From assembly GCF_002159845.1 (NCBI RefSeq), contig NZ_NFJK01000016.1, positions 1-64,000 on the forward strand: a stretch of 64,000 bases of DNA, given 5' to 3'. Positions 26,772-35,600 of the stretch are shown here, piece after piece (the first letter of the stretch is position 1; each line of letters opens with the position of its first letter). This DNA comes from Anaeromassilibacillus sp. An250 (lineage in GTDB: Bacteria > Bacillota > Clostridia > Oscillospirales > Acutalibacteraceae). The notes below the pieces were generated by a model. That model was not told the origin of the DNA, searched no databases, and worked only from the letters and a program-made list of their open reading frames with translations. The translations under genes were made by a program, and so were the position numbers.

Positions 26772-29420
26772 ATGAAAAAATTGGCCGTTGGGATCCTGGC
26801 ACACGTAGACGCGGGGAAGACCACCCTTTCAGAGGGAATGCTTTACCGCTGCGGATGCCTCAAAAAACTTGGACGGGTGGATCATCAGGATGCCTTCCTG
26901 GACACCGATACCTTAGAACGTGAGCGCGGCATCACTATTTTTTCCAAGCAGGCGATCTTGCCCTTGGGCAAATGGGAGATTACACTGTTGGACACGCCCG
27001 GACACGTGGACTTTTCCAGCGAGATGGAGCGGACGTTGCAGGTGCTGGACTATGCGATTCTAGTCATCAGCGGGACGGATGGCGTCCAAGGCCATACGTT
27101 GACGCTCTGGCATCTGCTCAAGCGGTATCGGATTCCAACGTTCCTGTTTGTCAATAAAATGGATCTTCCTGGCGCAGATCGTGCTACTCTGTTGGGCGAG
27201 CTTCAGGCACGTCTTGACGGCGGTTGCGTGGATTTCAGCGCGGAGAGCGGGGCGGATTTTTTGGAAAGCGTTGCTATGTGCGATGAGGATACGCTCAACC
27301 GTTACTTAGAGCGCGGGGAAGTGACAGAGAGTGAAATTGCCGGGTTAATCTTAAAGCGTAAGCTGTTCCCGTGCTTTTTCGGTTCTGCACTGAAGTTGGA
27401 TGGTGTGGACGCCTTCTTACATGGGTTGGAGCAATATGCGCGCTGCCCAACCTACCCGGAGGCGTTTGGCGCAAAAATCTACAAAATCGCTTGGGATCCA
27501 CAGGGGAATCGCCTCACCTATTTAAAGGTGACAGGTGGAAGCCTCAAGGTCCGTGCGTTGTTGAGCAACCGCAGGGCCGACCTGCCGGAGGAAAAGGTCT
27601 GGGAGGAGAAGGTCAACCAGATTCGCATCTATTCGGGCGCAAAATATCAGGCGGTGGATGAAGCGCTCGCTGGGGCCGTCTGTGCGGTGACAGGCTTAAG
27701 CAAGACCTATCCCGGTGAAGGGTTGGGCATGGAAGCGTCCTCGGAGCCGCCCGTCCTTGAGCCGGTGTTAACGTATCAAGTGCTATTGCCTTATGGGTAT
27801 GACCCCCACACCGCTATGCAGAAATTGAGCCAGTTAGAGGAGGAAGATCCACAGCTTCATATTGTTTGGAACGGGCAGCTTCGGGAGATTCATATCCAGC
27901 TTATGGGCGCAGTACAGATGGAGGTTTTGCAGCGGATTATCCGGGAACGCTTTGGCTTGGATGTGGCCTTTGGCGCGGGAAATATTGTTTACCGGGAAAC
28001 CATAACTGCTCCGGTAGAGGGTGTGGGCCATTACGAACCGCTGCGCCATTATGCGGAGGTCCATTTATTATTGGAGCCAGGAGCGCGGGGGAGCGGTTTG
28101 CAATTTGGCACAGCGTGTAGCGAGGATGTTCTGGATCGCAACTGGCAGCGCTTAATTCTCACGCATCTGGAGGAACGGGTCCACAGGGGCGTGCTCACCG
28201 GTTCCCCCATCACGGATATGAAGATCACATTGGTGGCTGGACGCGCGCATGAGAAGCACACGGAGGGAGGCGATTTCCGGCAGGCAACATATCGTGCGGT
28301 GCGGCAGGGCTTGATGTGTGCAGAGAGTGTCCTTTTAGAACCGTGGTACAATTTCCGCTTGGAACTGCCCGCCGAATATGTGGGGCGTGCGATGTCGGAT
28401 GTACAACGCATGGCCGGGACGATCTCTCCTCCGGAAACGCTGGGAAATGATGCAGTGCTGACTGGCTCTGCGCCGGTAGCGAATATGCGGGATTATGCAG
28501 CGGAGGTTGCCGCATATACCCGCGGGCAGGGACGTCTGTTTTGCACGCTGAAAGGGTATGAGGTATGCCACAATCAGGAAGATGTTGTGGAGGCGGTCGG
28601 CTACAACAGCGAACAGGATCTAGATAACCCTGCCGATTCGGTATTTTGCAGCCATGGGGCAGGATTTGTGGTGAAGTGGGATCAGGTGCGGGATCACATG
28701 CATCTGGAGGGCCTTGATCTGGAAGCGCCCGGGCAAGCTGTAGAAGAAGGCGCGGCCGCTTCCCCGCGGGCGGTGGTGTATTCCGGCGGCTTGGAACAGG
28801 ACAAAGAACTGCAAGCGATCTTTGAGCGCACATATGGGGAGATTAAGCCCAAGGCGATCCGGCCACGTTCAGAGCGCGAAGCGGCGGGCGCCGGCGAGCT
28901 CTGGCCGGTGCCACCGCGGGACAACCGGCCGGAATTTTTGCTGGTGGACGGATATAATATCATTTTTGCTTGGGAGGAACTCAAAGAGCTTGCCAAGAAC
29001 AATATCGACGCAGCCCGTCAGGTGTTGATGGATCTGCTCAGCAATTACCAAGGCTTTCATAAATGCGAGGTAATTTTGGTCTTCGATGCCTACAAGGTGC
29101 CGGGCGGGGTGGGCGAGGTGAGCCGTTATCACAATATCTATGTGGTATACACCAAGGAGGCCGAAACCGCGGATGCTTACATCGAAAAGACCACTTATGA
29201 GATTGCGAAGAAGTACCGTGTCCGGGTGGCCACCTCCGATGCAGCCGAACAGCTCATTATTCTGGGGCACGGTGCATTGCGTGTTTCAGCACGGGCCTTC
29301 CAAGAGGAAATCGGTTTTACGAACCGGCAGATTCGGGAAATATTGGCGGAGAATAACCGCCATCGCCGCACGTTGACGGTTAAGGCAGCCATGGATAAAG
29401 CAATGGAAAAGAAGGAATAA
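26772..29420 (+). CDS. TetM/TetO-type ribosomal-protection GTPase with C-terminal NYN domain
   Basis: 882 residues; classical Tet(M) is about 640. Residues 1-650 form an EF-G-like translation GTPase: G1 AHVDAGKTT (10-18), G3 DTPGH (about 74-78), G4 NKMD (127-130) and domain IV/V features including LMGAVQMEVLQR and VGRAMSDVQRM. Residues about 716-882 are a YacP-like NYN (PIN-like) domain: FLLVDGYNIIFAWEEL, ILVFDAYKVPGG, ETADAYIEK, VRVATSDAAEQ. Acidic residues D in DGYN, D in FDAY and D in TSD would bind metal. The GTPase may protect ribosomes; the NYN part may cleave RNA. Whether it confers tetracycline resistance is unknown. Confidence 0.88.
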   Translation: MKKLAVGILAHVDAGKTTLSEGMLYRCGCLKKLGRVDHQDAFLDTDTLERERGITIFSKQAILPLGKWEITLLDTPGHVDFSSEMERTLQVLDYAILVISGTDGVQGHTLTLWHLLKRYRIPTFLFVNKMDLPGADRATLLGELQARLDGGCVDFSAESGADFLESVAMCDEDTLNRYLERGEVTESEIAGLILKRKLFPCFFGSALKLDGVDAFLHGLEQYARCPTYPEAFGAKIYKIAWDPQGNRLTYLKVTGGSLKVRALLSNRRADLPEEKVWEEKVNQIRIYSGAKYQAVDEALAGAVCAVTGLSKTYPGEGLGMEASSEPPVLEPVLTYQVLLPYGYDPHTAMQKLSQLEEEDPQLHIVWNGQLREIHIQLMGAVQMEVLQRIIRERFGLDVAFGAGNIVYRETITAPVEGVGHYEPLRHYAEVHLLLEPGARGSGLQFGTACSEDVLDRNWQRLILTHLEERVHRGVLTGSPITDMKITLVAGRAHEKHTEGGDFRQATYRAVRQGLMCAESVLLEPWYNFRLELPAEYVGRAMSDVQRMAGTISPPETLGNDAVLTGSAPVANMRDYAAEVAAYTRGQGRLFCTLKGYEVCHNQEDVVEAVGYNSEQDLDNPADSVFCSHGAGFVVKWDQVRDHMHLEGLDLEAPGQAVEEGAAASPRAVVYSGGLEQDKELQAIFERTYGEIKPKAIRPRSEREAAGAGELWPVPPRDNRPEFLLVDGYNIIFAWEELKELAKNNIDAARQVLMDLLSNYQGFHKCEVILVFDAYKVPGGVGEVSRYHNIYVVYTKEAETADAYIEKTTYEIAKKYRVRVATSDAAEQLIILGHGALRVSARAFQEEIGFTNRQIREILAENNRHRRTLTVKAAMDKAMEKKE

Positions 29421-29431
29421 TTAAAATTGGG

Positions 29432-29467
29432 AATTGGGTCCTGTAAAAACGGGGCCTAATTTTTTTA
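29432..29467 (+). terminator. Rho-independent terminator
   Basis: AATTGGGTCC...GGGGCCTAATT stem (with G-T pairs) followed by seven T, 12 bp after the preceding stop. Confidence 0.6.
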
Positions 29468-29476
29468 CATGAAATA

Positions 29477-29526
29477 GAACAAATTTTCGATATAGGCTTG
29501 CAAATGGCGAACAAATGTACTATACT
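29477..29526 (+). promoter_or_regulatory. Promoter with LexA-like boxes
   Basis: TTGCAA (29498-29503), 17-bp spacer, TATACT (29521-29526). GAAC-AAAT-GTAC (29509-29520) lies in the spacer and GAAC-AAAT-TTTC (29477-29488) just upstream. Both resemble the Gram-positive LexA site CGAAC-N4-GTTCG with one to three mismatches. Confidence 0.45.
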
Positions 29527-29676
29527 ATAGATATATTAAAAAGATGTTTTTGCAAAATCGTAACAGAACAAACGCTTCAACTGAATAGAGCAAGTGGTAG
29601 ACAAACGGCAAACAAAAGCATGTAACTCGATTTTTTTAGCACAAGCCATTCGATCAATATCTTGGAGGGATGTAAG

Positions 29677-29907
29677 ATGGTTCAGAAGAACAATCTGATT
29701 GGCAAACGAATGAAATTGGCGCGAATCGCGCAAAGAATGAAACGGCAAGATGTCTTGGAAAAGATACGGGAAAATGGCATAGAGCTCTACCCGACAGGAT
29801 TTTCCAATATGGAGCGGCAGACGCGGCATGTGCTCGATTTTGAGCTGGGGCCGCTGGCGGATGCGCTCCATGTGTCCGTGGATTGGCTATTGGGAAGGAA
29901 ACCGTGA
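29677..29907 (+). CDS. XRE-family helix-turn-helix protein
   Basis: 76 residues, nearly all a Cro/C1-type helix-turn-helix. IGKRMKLARIAQRMKRQDV is the first helix pair, then ELYPTGFSNMERQTRHVLDF is the recognition region and PLADALHVSVDWLLGRK is the typical C-terminal anchor. The ATG at 29677 has a TGGAGGG site. It is preceded by a promoter with LexA-like boxes and lies next to the phage-derived cassette at 30.8-36 kb, suggesting a former prophage regulator. No ligand domain. Confidence 0.8.
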   Translation: MVQKNNLIGKRMKLARIAQRMKRQDVLEKIRENGIELYPTGFSNMERQTRHVLDFELGPLADALHVSVDWLLGRKP

Positions 29908-30237
29908 TTTGGGGACTGGCAATCATTCCACTAACCGGGGGATGGCTTTATTTGCTCACGGGGCCTGCCTGAAATACGGGTTGGAAGGGGTGCCCTTCGG
30001 GGAGACGGCATCTGGATCGAAATACGGCATAAGCTCTGTTTTTAGCCGGAAGGACGGAAGCGCCGCCTACTGCCCAGAGGGTTATCGGTTGACAGCAAGG
30101 GCAAATATCCATGATCAATCCCTTTTAGGAAAAAGGAGCGGGGGAATGATGGAACAAAAGATGTGGGATCGTCCGCCATAGAAATCCTAAGACGCATTTG
30201 TACCAGGATGCTTTTGGGGCTGTACAAACGAAACGGT
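29908..30237. other. Intergenic region, no gene called
   Basis: 330 bp between the helix-turn-helix gene and the TspO stop. A 12-codon frame MMEQKMWDRPP (30146-30181) has an AAAAGGAGC site but is too short to judge. Nothing else recognised. Confidence 0.35.
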
Positions 30238-30702
30238 TTAGTTGAGCAGGGCGACAAATAGGCTGAGATACCCCGCAAAGGTCACCCAGAGGAGATAGGG
30301 GATTTGGAGCATTGCCGCTGGGAATGAGACCTTCATGAACGCGATGATCATGGCGATAATCAGCACCCACAACAAAAGTAGCCATAGAAAAGCAAACCAA
30401 TAGGCTTGCAGGCAGAAAAATAGAATTGACCAGACAAAATTCACAGCCAGTTGGATGCCATAGAGCCGCAGGGCAGGCTTTTTGTCCTCGGAATCAGTGA
30501 TCCAAACCAGGTATGCAGAAAGACCCATTAGGACAAAAAGGATCGTCCAAACAACGCCGAACAGCCAGCCGGGAGGGGAGAGCGGCGGCCGGTTGAGCGA
30601 TTGGTAGAGTTCCATGGAATTCATCGTAGAAAGCGCAGACAGCCCAGCCACACCCAAGCTGATAGCGAACTGAATGAGAAGCGGTTTCCACCGGATTTTC
30701 AT
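30238..30702 (-). CDS. tspO: TspO/MBR-family membrane protein
   Basis: 154 residues with five membrane segments, the length and topology of bacterial TspO (translocator/benzodiazepine-receptor family). Conserved features include YQSLNRPPLSPPGWLFGVVWTI (residues about 32-53), the LSAYLVW region, and the fourth-helix AVNFVWSILFFCLQAYW. TspO proteins bind tetrapyrroles. The ATG at 30702 has AAAGGAG; the frame extends upstream without homology. Divergent from the phage-like cassette. Confidence 0.92.
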   Translation of the reverse strand: MKIRWKPLLIQFAISLGVAGLSALSTMNSMELYQSLNRPPLSPPGWLFGVVWTILFVLMGLSAYLVWITDSEDKKPALRLYGIQLAVNFVWSILFFCLQAYWFAFLWLLLLWVLIIAMIIAFMKVSFPAAMLQIPYLLWVTFAGYLSLFVALLN

Positions 30703-30786
30703 AATATCAACTCCTTTAACGGTATTGTATGAAAAAAGCGGTGAAATCATGTGCCTCATAAAAGAATGAAAGGGGAGGATTGATCA

Positions 30787-31338
30787 TTGAAAACAGATGA
30801 GAAACAAGCTTTTTTGGAGCGTTACCTCTATCTGGACCAAAAGATTGACCGCTTGTGTGACATACAAACCACCTGGCGGGCCTGCGCCGTGCGGATTCCA
30901 GGGATGGCAGTCCAAGCATTGCGCCATTATCGCGCCACGGAGATGGAAATCAACCGGAAAATTGACGAGCTTCTCACCATCAAGCAGGAGCTATTGGATG
31001 TGATCCGGACAACACCGGGCCAGCAGTCCCAGGAACTCCTGAAACGGCGCTATCTGTGCAGAGAGACCTGGGAGGAAATTGCAGAGCATTTGCATCTTTC
31101 TTTACAGGAAACGGTTCGCCTGCACAAGAAGGTCCTTGACGGAATCCGTGTGCCGGAGAAACAAGAGCAAGCGCGAATGCGTCAAATCAAAGAACAAAAG
31201 TTTGCCTCAGGGGGTGAGGAAGATATTCGAAGAGAGCATCGCACAGTATCAAGCGGAGATTGCCGCAGTGAATGCCCGTCTCGCGGTGTGCAGAGAGGAA
31301 GACGGATACACTATGCAGCTGCGCCAAATACGCAGTGA
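30787..31338 (+). CDS. DUF1492-type phage regulator (ArpU/RinA-like)
   Basis: 183 residues from a TTG start with a GGGGAGG site. Residues about 55-120 match DUF1492: helices with IDELLTIKQELLDVI, LKRRYLCRETWEEIAEHLHLS and LHKKVLDGI, which resemble sigma-70 region 4 of phage late-gene activators. After residue 138 the sequence becomes arginine-rich and unlike the family. A better coding signal runs in the next frame (VRKIFEESIAQYQAEIAA...), directly in frame with the amidase. A slip at GGGGG (about 31210-31215) may connect them. Confidence 0.65.
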   Translation: MKTDEKQAFLERYLYLDQKIDRLCDIQTTWRACAVRIPGMAVQALRHYRATEMEINRKIDELLTIKQELLDVIRTTPGQQSQELLKRRYLCRETWEEIAEHLHLSLQETVRLHKKVLDGIRVPEKQEQARMRQIKEQKFASGGEEDIRREHRTVSSGDCRSECPSRGVQRGRRIHYAAAPNTQ

Positions 31339-31405
31339 TTTATATATGCAGCTGATTGCTGCGTTACATGCGGCGAAACGCTATCAAGTACAGGGAGGAA
31401 CATGC

Positions 31406-32203
31406 ATGACGATTCAACAACATCCAAGCCCGAACTACGGGAGCCGGTACGGTTGGAAGCCGGACCGGATTGTCAACCACATCACCGCGGGGAGCACAGC
31501 GGCGGGAGCACTCGCCGCGCTGTGCGACCCTAAAAGAGAAGCTTCGGCCCATTTCGTCATCGACAAAGATGGCGCGATTTACCAATTGGTGGCACTCGAC
31601 CGTGCGGCATGGGCCAACGGTACCAGCATAAGCCCGTCGGATAGCCGATACTACGGCCATTCCACCCTTGCGGTGGTGCGAAACCGGTGTACCAATGCCA
31701 ATTATTATACCATTAGCATCGAACATGTCTGCGTAAGCGGAGGAGCCTTGACTCCGGAACAGCTTACAGCAAGTATCGAACTGCACCGGTACATCATTAC
31801 GGAGGTCAAACGCCTTTATGGAGTCACCATCCCAGCGACGCGGGAATATATTGTAGGGCATAGCGAAATCAATCCGAAAACAAAACCGGACTGTCCTGGT
31901 GAGCGGTTCCCGTTCGATGCCATCTTAGAAGGGCTTCAGCAAAAGGAGGTGCAAAGCGATACCAGTGGAACCATACAGATCAAACGCGGCGGTTACTATA
32001 CGGCAAAATTTTCTGGAACCAATGCAACAAAACTCCAGGTGACCGCAGGGACGGGAGATGTGGTGACCATCGTACCGATCAACCGCGGGGAGGACAAGCT
32101 GGCAGCAATTGTACCGATTGGCAAACCAGGGGATATGGCGGGCATCTACACCACCTCGCCTGGAGGACGTCCGGTCAAACGGTTTGTCGCCCAGATTGTC
32201 TAA
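31406..32203 (+). CDS. N-acetylmuramoyl-L-alanine amidase (phage endolysin type)
   Basis: 265 residues from an ATG with AGGGAGG. Residues 1-180 are a zinc amidase_2 (PGRP/T7-lysozyme fold): probable ligands H25 (IVNHITAG), H152 (IVGHSEINP) and C163 (KPDCPG), with a lysine before it as in T7 lysozyme. The rest (185-265) is a beta-rich C-terminal domain (GYYTAKFSGTNATKLQVTAG), perhaps binding cell wall or carbohydrate. No signal peptide, so export would need the holin encoded next. Cleaves the stem peptide from peptidoglycan glycan. Confidence 0.88.
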   Translation: MTIQQHPSPNYGSRYGWKPDRIVNHITAGSTAAGALAALCDPKREASAHFVIDKDGAIYQLVALDRAAWANGTSISPSDSRYYGHSTLAVVRNRCTNANYYTISIEHVCVSGGALTPEQLTASIELHRYIITEVKRLYGVTIPATREYIVGHSEINPKTKPDCPGERFPFDAILEGLQQKEVQSDTSGTIQIKRGGYYTAKFSGTNATKLQVTAGTGDVVTIVPINRGEDKLAAIVPIGKPGDMAGIYTTSPGGRPVKRFVAQIV

Positions 32204-32296
32204 ATAAAAAGGAAACACGAGGAGGATGAGGGCCACAATATTCAGTAGAGGTTCGCGTAATATTTATTGGAATGTTTTGGGGAGGAGAGGTATTTC

Positions 32297-32590
32297 GTGG
32301 ATATGAACAGCTTTTTAAGTTGGGGGACATTGGGAACCTTTGCGGGCGCAACCGCATGTACAGGCCTATTTACCCAATTGCTAAAGAGCATTATTAAAAA
32401 GGTGCCGACGCAATGGCTTAGTTTCCTGATCGCGTTGGTGCTGCTGGCGGTTACAACCGCGGCCACAGGGGGGTGGATGCAGCCTTGGACCGTCTGGGCG
32501 TTGGTGCCGCTCAATGCGCTCCTGGTGAGCTTAGCAAGCAATGGAGCGGTGGACGCCATGCGTGCGATGAAGGGGAATAAGACATCCTGA
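32297..32590 (+). CDS. Phage-type holin
   Basis: 97 residues with three hydrophobic segments: GTFAGATACTGLFTQLL, WLSFLIALVLLAVTTAATGG and WALVPLNALLVSLASNGAV, separated by short charged loops. It ends in a basic tail (MRAMKGNKTS). Size and topology fit small phage holins or holin-like toxin/enzyme exporters. GTG at 32297 after GGAGGAGAGG was preferred; the ATG six nt later is possible. It lies between the amidase and the GH2 chimera, so it would open the membrane for either. Confidence 0.7.
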   Translation: MDMNSFLSWGTLGTFAGATACTGLFTQLLKSIIKKVPTQWLSFLIALVLLAVTTAATGGWMQPWTVWALVPLNALLVSLASNGAVDAMRAMKGNKTS

Positions 32591-32615
32591 AGTAGGAAAA
32601 TAAGGGAGGAGTAAC

Positions 32616-35600
32616 ATGATTCTTTTAAATGAGGATTGGACGTTTACCGCTGCGGATGAGGAATGTGACATCGGTTACGCGGGGGAGAACGGTGTTCGTA
32701 CGTTGGATATCCAGATGTCTGGGCTGGAATATGCCGGTTGGGATTTTTTTCTGGATGTCCAGCGAAAAGGACAAAAAGATATTTGGGCGGTAGAGCCGGA
32801 AGCGTTGGATGGGGACTTGTTGCTGCGGATTCCTATCCGGCGGGCCTATCTGATAGAAGACGGGCCGGTCTATGCGCAGTTGCGTGCATCGGCTCCGGAT
32901 GGACGGATCAAAAAATCCGCCCAATTGATGCTCCATGTCAAATGTAGCATTAATTCTGTGGAGTCGGCGCCTTCGCCGCTCCCATCGGAATTTGCGGCGT
33001 ATGAAGCGCGGATGGTGGCGATCCGGGACGCGGTGGAGGAACTGTTTGGCCGCAGCGCTGTGCCGTACGAAATCGTGGATTTCTGCGAAGGCTGGGCTTT
33101 TTCCAAAGACCAGTCCTCTTGGGAAACAGTTAATATCCCGCACACCTGTAATGTTTCCGATGGAATGAGCGGTTCGATGTACCGCGGGAAGGCGTACTAT
33201 CGGAAAGATCTTTTTGTCAGCCGGGAGGATGCGGCAATCGACTTTGTGCTGGTGTTCTGTGCGGCGGGGCAATCCAGCGAGATTTATGTCAATGGCCGTT
33301 TTTGTGACGCCTATCCAGGCGGCTACACGCCGAACATCGTGGACATAAGCCCTTATCTGTCGCAGGGGAGCAATGAGATTTTGATCGTCTGCGACAATTC
33401 CCCGTCCGAGGACGTGATCCCAGTGTCCGGGGATTTTAACCTCAACAACGGGCTTCATGAAAAGGTCTATCTGTGCCGGGTTGGGCGCGTTTCCTTTGAT
33501 CCGCAGGCATATGGTATGGACCGGATGCACGTGACGCAGAACAATATTTCCGAGCAAGCCGCTGCTTTTACAGTAGAAACAGCGGTAAACAACCGGTCGG
33601 GATGTAGCGTACAAGCGGCGGTGACTTTCACCGTATGCGATACGGAGGGTGCAACCGTAGCGGAGGAGACGGTGCTAGCGGAGATCCCTGCGCATACCCT
33701 GCAAGTTGTATCCTATGACGGGCAGATTGCGAACCCACACCTCTGGGACGGCATAGAAGATCCATACAGGTATGTGGTCAAGGCGGAGCTTGCAGCCCCT
33801 GACAAGGTGGACGAGCAGAGCGTGCGCATTGGCTTCCGTTATTTTTCTATAAATGCGCAGCAGGGGTTCCTACTCAACGGCCGTCCCTACCCGCTGCGTG
33901 GCGTAGCGCTGCACCAAGACTATCCCGGCGCGATGTCCGCGATGACGCAAGAACAATTTCATGCCGATTACGCGGACATTGCAGAGCTGGGCTGCAACTT
34001 TGTGCGCCTTGCCCATTATCCACACGATGCCTATGCGTTTGAACAGTGCGATGCATTGGGCTTGGTTGTACAGACAGAGATTCCATGGGTTAATCACCTT
34101 GGTCCAGATGCCTCCGAAGCGTACCACAACAGCATTGAACAAAACCTGCGGAGCATGATTCGGAATTACTACAACCACCCGTCCATCGTGTTCTGGGGCC
34201 TCTCCAATGAGCTCAATTGCACGCATTGGAACTCCGGTGGGACCCCACAGGGCGGGTTTTCTTCTGAGATGGCGGTGGCCTGGAATAACGAATTCTACGC
34301 GCTAGCCAAGATGCTGGACCCTACGCGCTATGTGGGCTTCACCGCCTATGGGCCTACCTTCGACGGTTCTGATCCAGATGATTGGCAGGCGGATTTTATC
34401 GCTTCAAATGAATATAAAGGATGGTATGGCGGTACCTTTAATCAGTTTGGTACCCAGATGGATGCCTATCGCACTGGAACACAGAAATTCTGGGCAGTTG
34501 GAGAGTATGGTGCGGGCAACAATCCCAATACACACTCGGACAATCCGATGGAGACCACCGAGACCGGATCTGGCGGCGCGCGGCACGATGAAGAATATGC
34601 TAACCTGTTCCACGAGGCATACCTCGCGCAGATCCAAGAGCGCCCTTGGCTGGTCTATACCGCGGCTTGGCTCCTCTACGACTTTGCTGTGTCCAACCGC
34701 AACGAGGGCGGTACACCTTTCCTCAATGACAAGGGCCTGATCACCCGCGACCGTCAAACAAAAAAAGATATATACTACCTCTATCAGGCGGCGTGGTCGG
34801 ATCAACCTGTCTGTTACATCACTAGCCGCCGGTTCCGCCTGCGGGAGACGGCTACTATAAAAATAAAAGTGTACTCGAACTGTGAACAGCTCACGCTCTC
34901 TCGGGACGGGGAACCGGTTCAGACGCTGTATGCGCCGGTGAAATGTGGCTGCGTCTGGGAGTTCGATCCGGTGGCATTTGTGAACGCCTCCGAAGTGTAC
35001 ACCGTAACCGGTATACGCGGGGAAGAAGTGCTGTCCGATACGGTGACCTTTTTGACTAGCGCGATCTCCGGACAAATACTCCCGGAATCCATCGCGGCGG
35101 ATGTTTCTAAGCTGGATTTGCAGGTGGGACAGGCGAAGGAGGTCCACGTCTCCTATGTCCCCAACACAGCGAATGTGGAGCTGGACTATACAGCAGCGCT
35201 CACTGGGCTGGCGGGAAGTGCTGTCCCGTCCGGCGCGACCGTCACGGTGACGGCTTCCGAGGCGGGTTCCGGCACATTGAACCTTGCGCTTGACTGGAAC
35301 GGTGCTTCGGTGAGTATTCCTGTAACAGCGGAAGAGACGCCGGAGTATCTCTGTTATTTCGACTTTACCACGGGTTCCAATGACGACCCGTCGGTGGAGG
35401 ATTCCACGGGAAATGCGACCTGTACCATGGAGGGGTTCGCCTGGGATGAGACGTCTGGATTTACCGAAAACGGACTCAAAACGACGGCTTCGGGTTCCTC
35501 CACGGAGATGGTGACGATCAGCGGATTCGATTTGAGTGAATGCACAAACGGATTCCGGATGCACATGGAGTATGCCGGCTTTGCAAGCACCTGGGACCGA

